From Mesorhizobium sp. GbtcB19 (GTDB taxonomy: Bacteria > Pseudomonadota > Alphaproteobacteria > Rhizobiales > Rhizobiaceae), in contig NZ_JAGXJY010000014.1 of assembly GCF_019091085.1 (NCBI RefSeq), positions 96,021 through 160,020 on the forward strand: DNA of 64,000 bases. The letters run 5' to 3'. The translations under genes were made by a program, and so were the position numbers. This document shows, piece by piece, positions 18,501 to 24,591 of the stretch (position 1 is the stretch's first letter; every line of letters starts with the position of its first letter). The notes under the pieces are model-generated. The model searched no databases. It was not told where the DNA came from and worked only from the letters and a program-made list of their open reading frames with translations.

Positions 18501-19153
18501 CGGCATTGTTCGCGATTAAGCCGGGGCGTGAGATACTGCCCGTCATTCATCGCCTCGGCCAGACCACCGAACAAGGTGCAGGCGCCGAGAAATTCGGATC
18601 GCATCGTGAGCGTGACGAAGATCGGAAGATCGCGACTTTGAGCGCTCTCGATCAGCAGCGCGACAAAGGCTTCGGCCTCCTGCTGACCTTCATAGTGCTG
18701 ATAGCGGAACAGTTCTTCGAACTGATCGACCAATATGAGCAGATTTTCATTGGCCTTCAGGTGGCCTTCGCGGCACCAGGTCGCGATGGAACGCGGCCCG
18801 CGCAACAGGAACGCGCGCATCTGCTCGATTTCGGCCTGATCGCCGTTTGGCTGACATAACCCGGCCGCCAGGCTGCGCAAGGGATCGCCACCCGGGTGGA
18901 TGTCAACCACGCGCCACCATGACCCTGCCTCCGGCAGCAGGCCAAGTTCCAGCCCGTCGAGAAGACCGGTCCGAACCAGCGACGACTTCCCGCTGCCCGA
19001 TGCGCCCAGCACGGCCAGGAATCTCGATTTGGCAAGCCGCCGAAGCATGTCGTTGACACTGCCTTCGCGACCGAAGAAGAGATCCGTCTCGTCGCGGCGG
19101 AACGATCGCAGCCCTGGGTAAGGCAGCCGTGCCTCAGACGCGGGATCACTCAT
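12533..19153 (-). CDS. giant membrane-anchored nSTAND1 NTPase with propeller and TPR/Sel1-like region
   Basis: A 2206-residue protein. Residues 11-30 (YPGLRSF...DLFFGRE) are the typical entry of the nSTAND1 NTPase domain. Walker A is GASGSGKSS (50-58) and Walker B is LLILVDQFEELF (138-149). RSEFL (185-189), LPLLQHAL (272-279) and SHESLIRQW (398-406) follow in the expected order. One transmembrane helix lies at about 494-511, then a charged coiled coil at about 514-592. Residues about 640-1320 are rich in short strands and look like one or two beta-propellers. About 1330-1900 is mainly helical, and 1980-2165 resembles TPR/Sel1 repeats (ACRQSLNDHPDDAVFNFLLGRVLD). The ATG overlaps the stop of the TIR gene (ATGA), so expression is coupled. 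The likely role is an NLR-like sensor or scaffold at the membrane that works with the TIR protein. Base composition looks less GC-rich than the flanks. Confidence 0.88.
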   Translation of the reverse strand: MSDPASEARLPYPGLRSFRRDETDLFFGREGSVNDMLRRLAKSRFLAVLGASGSGKSSLVRTGLLDGLELGLLPEAGSWWRVVDIHPGGDPLRSLAAGLCQPNGDQAEIEQMRAFLLRGPRSIATWCREGHLKANENLLILVDQFEELFRYQHYEGQQEAEAFVALLIESAQSRDLPIFVTLTMRSEFLGACTLFGGLAEAMNDGQYLTPRLNREQCRQAIEGPAQVCDFSIEPALVSRILNDLSEFAPWDDRHDIDLSSQLDRIGRRADQLPLLQHALNRLWIKAVAAGGAIKLKLEDYIAIGGLRGAIDQHARDVMAILGPERTTSIQQLFRALTVGSSVADAVRRPTKLAELVNVTGVSRQDVIAICDAFRAHGTNFLLPFPPTPLTDDTIIDISHESLIRQWTNLTSWLEEEARDAAELKRLADAAERAGKDKGELLQGRDLHTLAGWRSASGLSESWAARYVAVPKTVFEFLDRSLAADRQRRKDTWLRRAVIALAVVSAVGYLAYSRYTDARQEAERQAAQAMVDAERQAADAKKEAVRKATEDKNVALEAARKELDEQNSKLTKAQEDLKSAQKTLQATLTETISAIRLYSASPVDRYQRNGDYAKAGDLLAAFAKNLGEADELPLTLKDKFAWQALAGNALVISADEERPRGNRMKRIVPEEEQAFAQPAFALWSERDGKDTISAVDRRTGRTKAVFSFDPDRLGNLSKEKEYFLSADGGHALLLGDQGRLYRWSFGDKEARRVLDRRWLKPRTVKAAVFDQATDGIAVIYSQFDTDFLTVIPKENAWLAPSWPLGRIRESLQSIAGNTDLDIESAKVNLVALDAGNPILQISDEGSGLVRYDPATNASKWLVPYGGLAGAYPTTAPRILRLQLSISSTACRSGTFTDDHLGYYGTSCLADYDLSTSSIRGPAHLAPNLGSSSTEPFDPTGPTIQMTADGFPAWQLGPLPSSEPSDNAVVLKWWATLTSYISEDNEANWKILQSDSRFVETDFDENTIDIYDSAEMKIGAGLSGEKLQGAQFDLSHPGDASKMAIDGAGDMALSISAGGDWAINNFRQQNKWSTVHLTDSKGCLHKISALMTADPAYQDIEPISLSKPDFAIVSGGRLIGIVAIDPTGALQPAGYLNCVKDDIGRMVAVDAAGGRVALADQSSGSIQVLVATDKGLTQTTTVRLPAGEAAKLAAFVGTDQIAVLTQSDRLFIGNVGVDSIASEIPTSVLTEATLLRTHGNMLLLARDEMGGAKGDSTNPQWSSAFVVKIDPTTKTGSLAFAGFVPLPLGSAATVRLADDDGTIEVITGDQVFRFSLPEVAPASTLIETVSAASDPSATRDQDALLDLAGKAMRSSKKVQTAEPYLDCAVDLERAVAAWQADIVKSCADVDKSWTVPVATANLISSHSQEGDAAWPLAASQLLRRATAGDGTALRMLLVWAASHDAGSLLGDGGQQLLNRLFNPSQQETNASKIPPEFQKYVSSGAETADPVLHRLIAYSSEQGQPGESLLEGRAKAFLHYWLAERLFRESGQDTDADLMRDRRIALGHLLPTNLRSEEAAKFSLWRAAPPLDPAGAGTQTSLSDRLAQDVSSLGSLAKLIGGGPEIDLLKLHLLSLRAKSTDPKIRADAQAEILRILLTVPVTPGMPSGRTELLQLIDTIASVSSEDEPTRLRLRLAIVSLVENSGSPIDLSASEGDDSNIDIAIYRQALSDVSSARRDSLRAVADGFVFGPRAFNFSTVRQDTGAGSQVVEETLRQRLALAEKLPDRPDVLTARSATKFWMAVHARSRKDRLGKDSPEAATLDTEYKKLLNVSFSELMEREKKGPSLSNDDLMLLVEAANRTLASGALDLNAADKMPTDFSAIRRAAEELDADVEKGDWVPLWNDDTVGLHASLLNHLSVFGGIGTANEKPFDQQVADIYARRMVALSYGAAWDRLRVRGGVSVGTDNAMDNDYMMTPAYAVAYVAGRMRNQRLPATASALSDCERLASSPLDPERRSPGIVFAEIDYAKATTACRQSLNDHPDDAVFNFLLGRVLDNKVQSSAKRRELLTKSAAGHYVVAFNNLGREIEDAGQSDRQQQLYKAYIQRVYLNNFVDAYNGFRSLGDGVRDDDALAWLAERAADLGSPEANHVLSEIKAEPRERKFRLLVEAKRWRALGNLAKGDEAQASADSIELDPGDDAYAKAEAEAWAPEPSIELPPDVNQPPR

Positions 19154-20586
19154 CAGTCAAGCGCCCCAAGCACCTTGCTGATCACGTCCGGGCTGTCCGG
19201 ATTCTGGCCGTCGATCCAGATTATCTGCGGATCGACGATTCCAAGCTCATCCTTCTCGCGGGGCGGGTGCAGGTAGACGGCCAGCACCTTGATCGGCGCT
19301 TCGCTGCGCGACCGGCCAAGTTTGCTGACATGCCTGAGTCGAGCCCGTACCCAGGTCGGCTGCGACTGGCCAAAAACCACGACCATACCGCTGCACTCAA
19401 GAATGGTTTCCTCAAAGTCCCGTAATATATCTTCGGGCAGCCCTTTAAAAACAGGCAGGACGACGCGCCTTTTTCTGGCCTCGATACTCTCGATACTGTT
19501 GGCAAGGACTTTAGCGAGTTCAAAATCGGTTTGATCGCTATCGACAAATATAGAGGCACTGGAGGAAGGCTGGCCAGGTGGCCTGGATTTGTCCTGCTGG
19601 GCCGCGAATCGTACAATTCTGGCCTTGAATTCTTCCATCCCCGTAGCGTTCAATTCCGGTGCAACGAACAGGCGGGCATCCCTGTGCTCCTCGCGCGCCT
19701 TGCGGTCGATATCCGGGCGACACCAAAGGAAAGGTTTGAGGCCCTCGGCCTTGGCTATGTCATACTGGCTGCAAGCATAGCCCTCGGGAAGATCGGGTGG
19801 GCGACGCTCCGACCATTCGCCCAGAAGCTGTACGAACATCGATGCGCGACGACAATCCGCTGCGAATGCCTGACGGAACTCGGCTCCGCCTTGCGGATAA
19901 TTGTCTTCCGAAATCACGGCAATGTCGTATTGTTCCAGGTAGCTCTTCAGCCTGCTTCTTTCGGCTTCCAGATCTCCGGTGACCTGGGCCAGAAGCACGG
20001 TCTTTCCCTCGACCGATGGAGCGGAAGATTTCGGGGTTTTGCGCCTTTCGACCGGTACCCCTGCCTGCCTGCGTAAAGCAGTCAACTCAGAGCGAAGCTT
20101 TTCGGCCAAGTCGGCGATCTTGAGGCAGAACCGTTCCTTGTCCATCTCCAAGTCGATCGGGATGGGAGCCGACGTTTCCGGAGGGCGGTACCAGAAGGGG
20201 GTCGAGATCAGCGTATCCAGCGGCGGAGTGCACTCGGCCCGATTTTCGATCGGCAGTATTTCTACAGCAAAAATCTTGCCTTCAGAATTATTTCTCTGGC
20301 TGAAAGCAGTCAATTCAGCAAGAGTCCAGTCACGTACGATATAGCTGGGGGATACAATCGGGAGGAATAAAGCGGATAACCTCGCCTTTTCCGTCAATTG
20401 CTTGAGATGCTCGTTTCCCTTAAGCGCGGAAGTGTCGAAAAATATTGAAATATCTGTGCCAAGCCGTTGCTTCAGTGCTATCTGAAGATGCTTGACAAAG
20501 CTGGAGACCCAAGGGGCATCACCCTCATTGTCATTGTGCGCATAGCTGACGAAGATATCGTATTCGAACCGATCATCGAATGCCAT
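19153..20586 (-). CDS. protein with three TIR-like domains, partner of the nSTAND1 protein
   Basis: A 477-residue protein. Residues 9-140 are a TIR domain: YDIFVSYAHND (9-19), ISIFFDTSALKGNEHL as the BB-loop region, and DWTLAEL with E91 at the position of the NADase catalytic glutamate. Residues about 194-310 (KTVLLAQVTGDLEAERSRLKSYLEQ) form a second Rossmann-like domain resembling TIR-like/DUF4062 modules. Residues about 344-477 form a third TIR-like module (SIFVDSDQTDF..., CSGMVVVFGQS, LAVYLHPPREKDELGI). The ATG at 20586 is chosen over an in-frame TTG eight codons upstream because AGGAGGGG lies just before it. Candidate roles are NAD+ cleavage or cyclic-nucleotide signalling in defence; no catalytic test is possible here. 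Confidence 0.88.
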   Translation of the reverse strand: MAFDDRFEYDIFVSYAHNDNEGDAPWVSSFVKHLQIALKQRLGTDISIFFDTSALKGNEHLKQLTEKARLSALFLPIVSPSYIVRDWTLAELTAFSQRNNSEGKIFAVEILPIENRAECTPPLDTLISTPFWYRPPETSAPIPIDLEMDKERFCLKIADLAEKLRSELTALRRQAGVPVERRKTPKSSAPSVEGKTVLLAQVTGDLEAERSRLKSYLEQYDIAVISEDNYPQGGAEFRQAFAADCRRASMFVQLLGEWSERRPPDLPEGYACSQYDIAKAEGLKPFLWCRPDIDRKAREEHRDARLFVAPELNATGMEEFKARIVRFAAQQDKSRPPGQPSSSASIFVDSDQTDFELAKVLANSIESIEARKRRVVLPVFKGLPEDILRDFEETILECSGMVVVFGQSQPTWVRARLRHVSKLGRSRSEAPIKVLAVYLHPPREKDELGIVDPQIIWIDGQNPDSPDVISKVLGALD

Positions 20587-20614
20587 GGAGAAGTCGCCCC
20601 TCCTGCCCAAATTT

Positions 20615-20643
20615 ATTGTAGCGGTTGCTTAGAAAACACACAA
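20615..20643 (-). promoter_or_regulatory. sigma-70 type promoter of the TIR/nSTAND operon
   Basis: Reading the minus strand, TTGTGT is followed after exactly 17 bases by TACAAT, 29 bases before the ATG of the TIR gene. It lies in a locally AT-rich stretch. The match to the consensus is good enough to propose that the operon has its own promoter with a short leader. Confidence 0.5.
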
Positions 20644-20658
20644 GACGATCCTAATTAA

Positions 20659-21111
20659 GCGATACCATTTACTAGGATAGTGCGTCGTGAACGGGTTCAC
20701 TTGACCGCGAGCCCGATGCCTCCCCTGCCAGGGAATATGCCCGGTCACCGGGTTCAGCCGACGCGCCTTGGAAATCTTCACAGCGGTAGCAGGAGGCGTT
20801 CGGATGAATCGGGGCGCCGTCTTTCCATCGCGGCTTTCCCCCATTCTATGTGGCTGGAGCACAAATCGTGGAGACCAGCATCATGCTGAAGACGATCGCG
20901 ATCGGGGCAGATCCCGGCATTGCCGGGTCTCCAGGTGCCGGCGTCGATCCATAAAATATCGAAAAACACACACGGTCCGGCGCCCGTTTCAGATTGCAAT
21001 GGAGATTACGCAATCACGGCTGTGGGCGACGGCCGCCGGCGCTGGACCTCGGTCCTTCCGGCGACTATGCAAAGACTATCATAAACCCGTGATAACAGGG
21101 GCTTGAGTCGC
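20659..21111. other. 450-bp spacer without a supported gene
   Basis: This is the divergent region between the TIR operon and the sulfotransferase gene. It contains a 23-codon open frame beginning MLKTIAIGADPG (20883-20954) and a small CCCGGTCACCGGG dyad near 20.75 kb. I see no protein family, tRNA or repeat here. Confidence 0.4.
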
Positions 21112-21873
21112 GTGAAAGTCAGATATGTCGCCGGCGTGAGCTGGCCGCGCAGCGGGCATCATCTGATGCATCGCCTTGCGCTCGCCTATTTCGGCGGCGA
21201 CTTCAGATACTGCCTGTTCTACACCAGCGATCCGGCCTGCTGCGGCAGCGCCCCGTGCACGCGCCGGGGCATGAACTTCACGAAAAACCACGACTTCGAC
21301 CTGTCGGTCCCGATCCTGCCGGACGTGCCCTATCTGATCCAGTGCCGGTCGCTCACGCCGGCGACGATCTCGGACTTCGAGCTGTACCTGCTGGACGGCG
21401 CAGAAGACACGAAGGAAAGCTTCCAGGAGTTCGCGCGCATCCGCGCCGAGGGCTGGGCGGCGTTCATGGCCAAGTGGGTCGACAGCCCGGTCCGTTTCGA
21501 ACGCCTCCTGGTGCGCTACGAGGATCTGGTGGCCGATCCTCATCGGGCGTTCGGCGCGGCCGTGCGGTTCTTCGCTCCGGGCGCGAAGCCGGACCAGGCG
21601 CGGCTGGCGCGGGTCATAGAAGGCGAGACCCACGTCGCCGTCACCAAGCAGGACGGTGAAAAGTGGACCGAGAAAGCCGGCGTGAAGGCGTTTCGCAAGG
21701 TGGAGTCCTTCCGCTTTTATGACGCCGGCTTCTTCAACGAGCTCGAAAGCGTCGCGCAGGAAAGGCGGCGCAGCCTTGCCGTCGCGCCACAGGCAGGACC
21801 GGCAAGAGGTGTGGCCAGGCGCGCGCTCGACGGGCTTGCCCGCTCCGCCCGGCTGGTCGGGATTGGCCGATAG
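21112..21873 (+). CDS. sulfotransferase-family protein
   Basis: About 253 residues. The N-terminal GVSWPRSGHHLMHRL is the 5'-phosphosulfate-binding loop of PAPS-dependent sulfotransferases, and LLVRYEDLVADPH corresponds to the 3'-phosphate-binding region. Four cysteines are clustered soon after the loop (YCLFYTSDPACCGSAPC), before a KNHDFDL segment. I believe this pattern occurs in a subfamily of rhizobial and cyanobacterial sulfotransferases. There are two candidate starts, TTG at 21103 and GTG at 21112; the GTG is better spaced from an AGGGG. It probably sulfates a surface or secreted glycan, possibly with the nearby glycosyltransferase, but this is inference. Confidence 0.8.
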   Translation: MKVRYVAGVSWPRSGHHLMHRLALAYFGGDFRYCLFYTSDPACCGSAPCTRRGMNFTKNHDFDLSVPILPDVPYLIQCRSLTPATISDFELYLLDGAEDTKESFQEFARIRAEGWAAFMAKWVDSPVRFERLLVRYEDLVADPHRAFGAAVRFFAPGAKPDQARLARVIEGETHVAVTKQDGEKWTEKAGVKAFRKVESFRFYDAGFFNELESVAQERRRSLAVAPQAGPARGVARRALDGLARSARLVGIGR

Positions 21874-22004
21874 GGCAATTTCAGGAAAAGTGTGTCGCGG
21901 TTGGGGGCGGCTTGCCGCAGCACGGAAACGGCGAACCGCTCATCTTCTTGTTTTGGCGCAATTCCGGACGGAAAGCCGCTCACACTTTTCCTGAAATTGC
22001 TCTA
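21874..22004. repeat. R1 dispersed repeat, full inverted copy
   Basis: Arms CAATTTCAGGAAAAGTGTG and its near reverse complement CACACTTTTCCTGAAATTG bracket an inner GGAAACGGCGAACCGCTC / GAAAGCCGCT pair. The right arm contains the stop codon of the adjacent minus-strand gene. Confidence 0.75.
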
Positions 22005-22417
22005 GCAGCTGGAACCGGCGAATTGCCGGCGCAGCTGATAATTCCCGCATTGGCCAGACCGGCAAGCCGCTCGGCGTCGCTTCGCGCCAGCCCGATCAGC
22101 AACCGGTTTTCCAGCTCCGCCGGAAGGTCGGAAACCAAATCGCAGACAAGCCAGTCGTCACACGGATCCCGCACCGCCATGAACCTCACCGGTGCCGCCT
22201 GTCGCTTCAGCCCGCCGAGATTTCCGATAAGCGCCGACCGTCGCGGCGCCCGCGGCTGTGATTGCGGGAGGAATTCATTCGCCTGCCGGGCGATCCGCTC
22301 GGCCTCTTCGCGCGTCAACCCAAGCAGCAATATGTCCGGCATCCGCGCCGGCAAATCCGACAGCAGATCATACACCATCCATTGGCCGCACGGATCCTGT
22401 AAGGCGGTAAACCTCAT
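21980..22417 (-). CDS. small protein with duplicated ~48-residue domain, unknown function
   Basis: About 145 residues from the ATG at 22417; the frame stays open upstream to 22516. It consists of two copies of the same unit: RFTALQDPCGQWMVYDLLSD and following (residues 2-47), and RFMAVRDPCDDWLVCDLVSD and following (about 78-123). Each has the order beta-hairpin with DPC-x2-W, a DLPA turn, and a helix of ER(I/L)A type. No known family is recognised. The last residues (AISGKV) and the stop codon come from the R1 repeat, so the C-terminus is probably repeat-derived. No good ribosome-binding site is visible. Confidence 0.5.
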   Translation of the reverse strand: MRFTALQDPCGQWMVYDLLSDLPARMPDILLLGLTREEAERIARQANEFLPQSQPRAPRRSALIGNLGGLKRQAAPVRFMAVRDPCDDWLVCDLVSDLPAELENRLLIGLARSDAERLAGLANAGIISCAGNSPVPAARAISGKV

Positions 22418-22727
22418 GACCAATTTTTGTTCTGGTATGCCCCAACGTAACGATTTGCGGGAATGATCCCCGCGAACCTGCCCGGCTGAATTGTCTTCAG
22501 CACTTTCAGCAAACAATATAGTCGTCGGGGATCCGGCAAAAGGGGCTCTACAGTCCCTTGAAGATACGACTCAAGTCCGAGGGGCGGCTGACATTGTCGC
22601 GTCGATGAACACTGCCTGGATGCGCGAAGTCGAGCGCCTGAAGTTTGCGCGATCTACAGCTCTCGCGATGGTTCGAGCGCAAACCGGTGTCGGGCGCGGC
22701 GTTGAAGGCTGCCTGGCCTAAACGCGA
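22418..22727. other. 310-bp stretch without a recognised gene
   Basis: This lies upstream of the duplicated-domain gene and before the terminator-like hairpin next to the tRNA remnant. A plus-strand open frame of 76 codons is present, but it has no recognisable protein pattern. Confidence 0.35.
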
Positions 22728-22751
22728 AAAGCCGCGGAGAACCGCGGCTTT
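22728..22751 (-). terminator. terminator-like hairpin beside the tRNA-Gly remnant
   Basis: AAAGCCGCGG and CCGCGGCTTT form a 10-bp stem with a 4-base loop. It lies 28 bases past the 3' end of the tRNA remnant, which parallels the hairpin after the intact tRNA-Gly and suggests it ended the former tRNA transcript. Confidence 0.55.
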
Positions 22752-22778
22752 CCGATTGCTAGATCGCTGGCGAGAAAC

Positions 22779-22843
22779 TGGAGCGGGTGAGGCGATTCAA
22801 ACGCCGACCCGAAGGATATGCTCTGCCGCCGAGCGGCACCGGC
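22779..22843 (-). pseudogene. degenerate tRNA-Gly with deleted anticodon arm
   Basis: On the minus strand, 65 bases align along the whole length of the intact tRNA-Gly at 23.7 kb. The 5' arm is GCCGGTG (one mismatch to GCGGGTG), the D arm is recognisable (GCTCGG..CAGAGC), and the T arm GGCGTTTGAATCGCC is nearly intact, followed by an exact CACCCGCTCCA 3' end. The anticodon stem-loop is reduced by about nine or ten bases, so no functional anticodon remains. The last 25 bases, including 3' flank, are identical to the intact gene. Confidence 0.7.
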
Positions 22844-22922
22844 TCGCGCCACTTCCGGACCGCCGGTGGCGCTCAGGCAGGCCTGGTCGCACCGGCGGCC
22901 ATTTTATGAAGAGCAAATATCG

Positions 22923-23318
22923 TCAGCCGTTCGGATAGTAGCCGCCGTCGGCGCCGCCGCCCATATAGGTGCCCTGGCCGGTGTCGACCTGAAGCCGCTG
23001 GTCCAGATCATTGACCTGGCCCAACATGGAACGGCCTCCGGAGGTCAAGGCGGTGCGCTGGATGGTGTCCGCCTGCTGCATGAGGTCGCGGGCCTGGTCC
23101 TGCGTGATCTTGCCGACCTCCCTGGCCTCGCGGATACCCTGTTTCACGCCCAGCAGCTGCTGCATCGCGGCTCTGGCTTCCGGGTCCGCCGGCACCGATG
23201 CCGTGGTCGTGGTGTCGACGGGCACTATGCGGTGGCGGTGCACCGCATAGGCGCTCGAAAGCGGTATGGCCGCGAGGATCGAGGCGGCAATGAGCGTTTT
23301 GGATGTGAAAGAGCGCAT
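22923..23318 (-). CDS. small secreted protein, unknown function
   Basis: 131 residues with a Sec-type signal peptide (MRSFTSKTLIAASILAAIPL, cleavage near SAYA). A short His/Arg-rich stretch follows, then a helical middle (MQQLLGVKQGIREAREVGKI to QQADTIQRTAL) and a Gly/Tyr-rich tail (GTYMGGGADGGYY). No family is recognised. It stands alone between the tRNA remnant and the intact tRNA, transcribed in the same direction as both. Confidence 0.75.
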   Translation of the reverse strand: MRSFTSKTLIAASILAAIPLSSAYAVHRHRIVPVDTTTTASVPADPEARAAMQQLLGVKQGIREAREVGKITQDQARDLMQQADTIQRTALTSGGRSMLGQVNDLDQRLQVDTGQGTYMGGGADGGYYPNG

Positions 23319-23537
23319 GAGGACTCTCCTTGCGATGGAGAAGCGGTAAAATCGCTTCTGAAACGGGCCGTCTGGTCGCGTCGTGTCGCGGTGTCAGTCA
23401 CTCATCGCCGGCGGTTCTCGGCCCAGGGCGGATATAGCGGCCGTCCTGGCGTTGAAACGGCCATGGAACGCAAACGTTATCCGAAGTGATCGAAGGTTGG
23501 ATCGGCGGTCTCGCGCAACGCCGAAGGCGAGGCTTGG
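23319..23537. other. spacer upstream of the small secreted protein
   Basis: It should hold that gene's promoter; a ribosome-binding-like GGAGAG lies just before the start. No further gene or repeat was recognised before the 14-bp tandem array. Confidence 0.35.
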
Positions 23538-23538
23538 A

Positions 23539-23597
23539 GCCGGATATCGCTCAACGCCGGATATCAACGGCCGGATATCAACGGCCGGATATCAACG
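23539..23597. repeat. tandem 14-bp repeat, three perfect units plus one variant
   Basis: GCCGGATATCAACG occurs three times without interruption (23556-23597), preceded by a longer variant GCCGGATATCGCTCAAC. Each unit contains GATATC. Confidence 0.85.
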
Positions 23598-23666
23598 ATT
23601 GTGTGAAGCGAACCGGACCGAGACGGCGGATTGGCGTAGCTTGACCAGTGCCGCCGCCTGAAAATG

Positions 23667-23693
23667 AAAAAGGCCGGATCGATCCGGCCTTTT
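23667..23693 (-). terminator. intrinsic terminator of tRNA-Gly
   Basis: The stem AAAAGGCCGGATC / GATCCGGCCTTTT is perfect and, read on the minus strand, ends in a T-rich TTTTTCATTTT. It follows the tRNA 3' end by about 25 bases. Confidence 0.8.
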
Positions 23694-23718
23694 CAGTGCT
23701 TAATTTCCTTGAGGAAAC

Positions 23719-23793
23719 TGGAGCGGGTGAGGCGATTCGAACGCCCGACCCCAACCTTGGCAAGGTTGTGCTCTACCCCTGAGCTACACCCGC
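23719..23793 (-). tRNA. tRNA-Gly (anticodon GCC)
   Basis: 75 bases with encoded CCA. The acceptor stem is GCGGGTG/CACCCGC, the D arm contains AGCTCAGGGGTAGAGC, the anticodon stem-loop is CAACC-TTGCCAA-GGTTG with GCC in the loop, and the T loop is GTTCGAATC. All stems pair fully. It decodes GGC/GGU codons. Confidence 0.97.
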
Positions 23794-23992
23794 TCGCGCG
23801 GCCTCGGGCCGCAAGCCGGGCCTATATGGCCGAAGAGCGCGGCGATTGCAACAGGGAAATGACGGTCTTTTTCCGGCGGCCCGCAAGTGCCTGAATCCAG
23901 AGCCGCAAACGTTGGCCCAGCCGGCACGGCCTTGCCGGGATGGCACCGTTCGCCGTAAACGGCATGACGCTTCCCGATGCTGCGAGGACCGA

Positions 23993-24487
23993 ATGCCGAA
24001 GACCGAAGCCGAGCTCAACGCCTTTCTTGCCGATCTCGGCATTGCCGTCTCGACGGTGCGGCATCCGCCGCTGTTCACGGTCGCCGATTCGCAGGCCCTG
24101 CGCGGTGAAATTCACGGCGGCCACACCAAGAACCTGTTCCTCAAGGACAAGAAGGACAATTATTTCCTGGTCACCGTCGGCGAGGAGGCCGTGGTCGACC
24201 TGAAGCAGATCCACCATTTGATCGGCGCGGCCGGCCGGGTGTCGTTCGGCAGACCGGAGATGCTGATGGAGCTGCTCGGCGTCATTCCAGGCGCGGTCAC
24301 CGTCTTCGGCCTGATCAACGACACGCAGGGCAAGGTCAAGGCGGTGCTCGATCAGGAGTTGATGAACCACGACGTCATCAACGGCCATCCGCTGACCAAT
24401 GAGGCGACGACCTCGATCGCGGCCGCCGATCTGATCAGATTCGTCGAGGCAACCGGCCACGATCCTGTTATCTTGAAGGTCTCATAA
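23993..24487 (+). CDS. prolyl-tRNA editing domain protein (ProXp/YbaK family)
   Basis: 164 residues covering a single free-standing YbaK-like deacylase domain, related to the editing domain of prolyl-tRNA synthetase. HPPLFTVADSQAL, GGHTKNLFLKDKK and GAVTVFGLINDTQGKVKAVLDQEL are typical of the ProXp-ala (PrdX) branch, which removes alanine mischarged on tRNA-Pro. The lysine expected for catalysis lies in the KNLFLKDKK segment. The ATG at 23993 has a GAGGA ribosome-binding site; the frame is open upstream into the tRNA region, which cannot be coding. Confidence 0.9.
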   Translation: MPKTEAELNAFLADLGIAVSTVRHPPLFTVADSQALRGEIHGGHTKNLFLKDKKDNYFLVTVGEEAVVDLKQIHHLIGAAGRVSFGRPEMLMELLGVIPGAVTVFGLINDTQGKVKAVLDQELMNHDVINGHPLTNEATTSIAAADLIRFVEATGHDPVILKVS

Positions 24488-24591
24488 TCTCTTGAAAGTC
24501 AGGGCCTGATCGCCACATGGAGGGCGGTTCCGAAATCCGACAATGACGCGCCGGGCGCCGACGCCCAGAGCGCGACCGAAAGGGCGACACG

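Noticed and set aside
20883..20954. A 23-codon open frame (MLKTIAIGADPG start) near the TIR operon promoter
   Set aside because: Too short, without ribosome-binding site or homologous pattern; kept only as a note in the spacer entry.
22779..23793. The region between the tRNA remnant and intact tRNA-Gly considered as an integrated mobile element with att sites
   Set aside because: Only about 0.9 kb with one small secreted-protein gene; no integrase. A decayed duplicate tRNA explains the full-length similarity better, although an old excision scar is not excluded.
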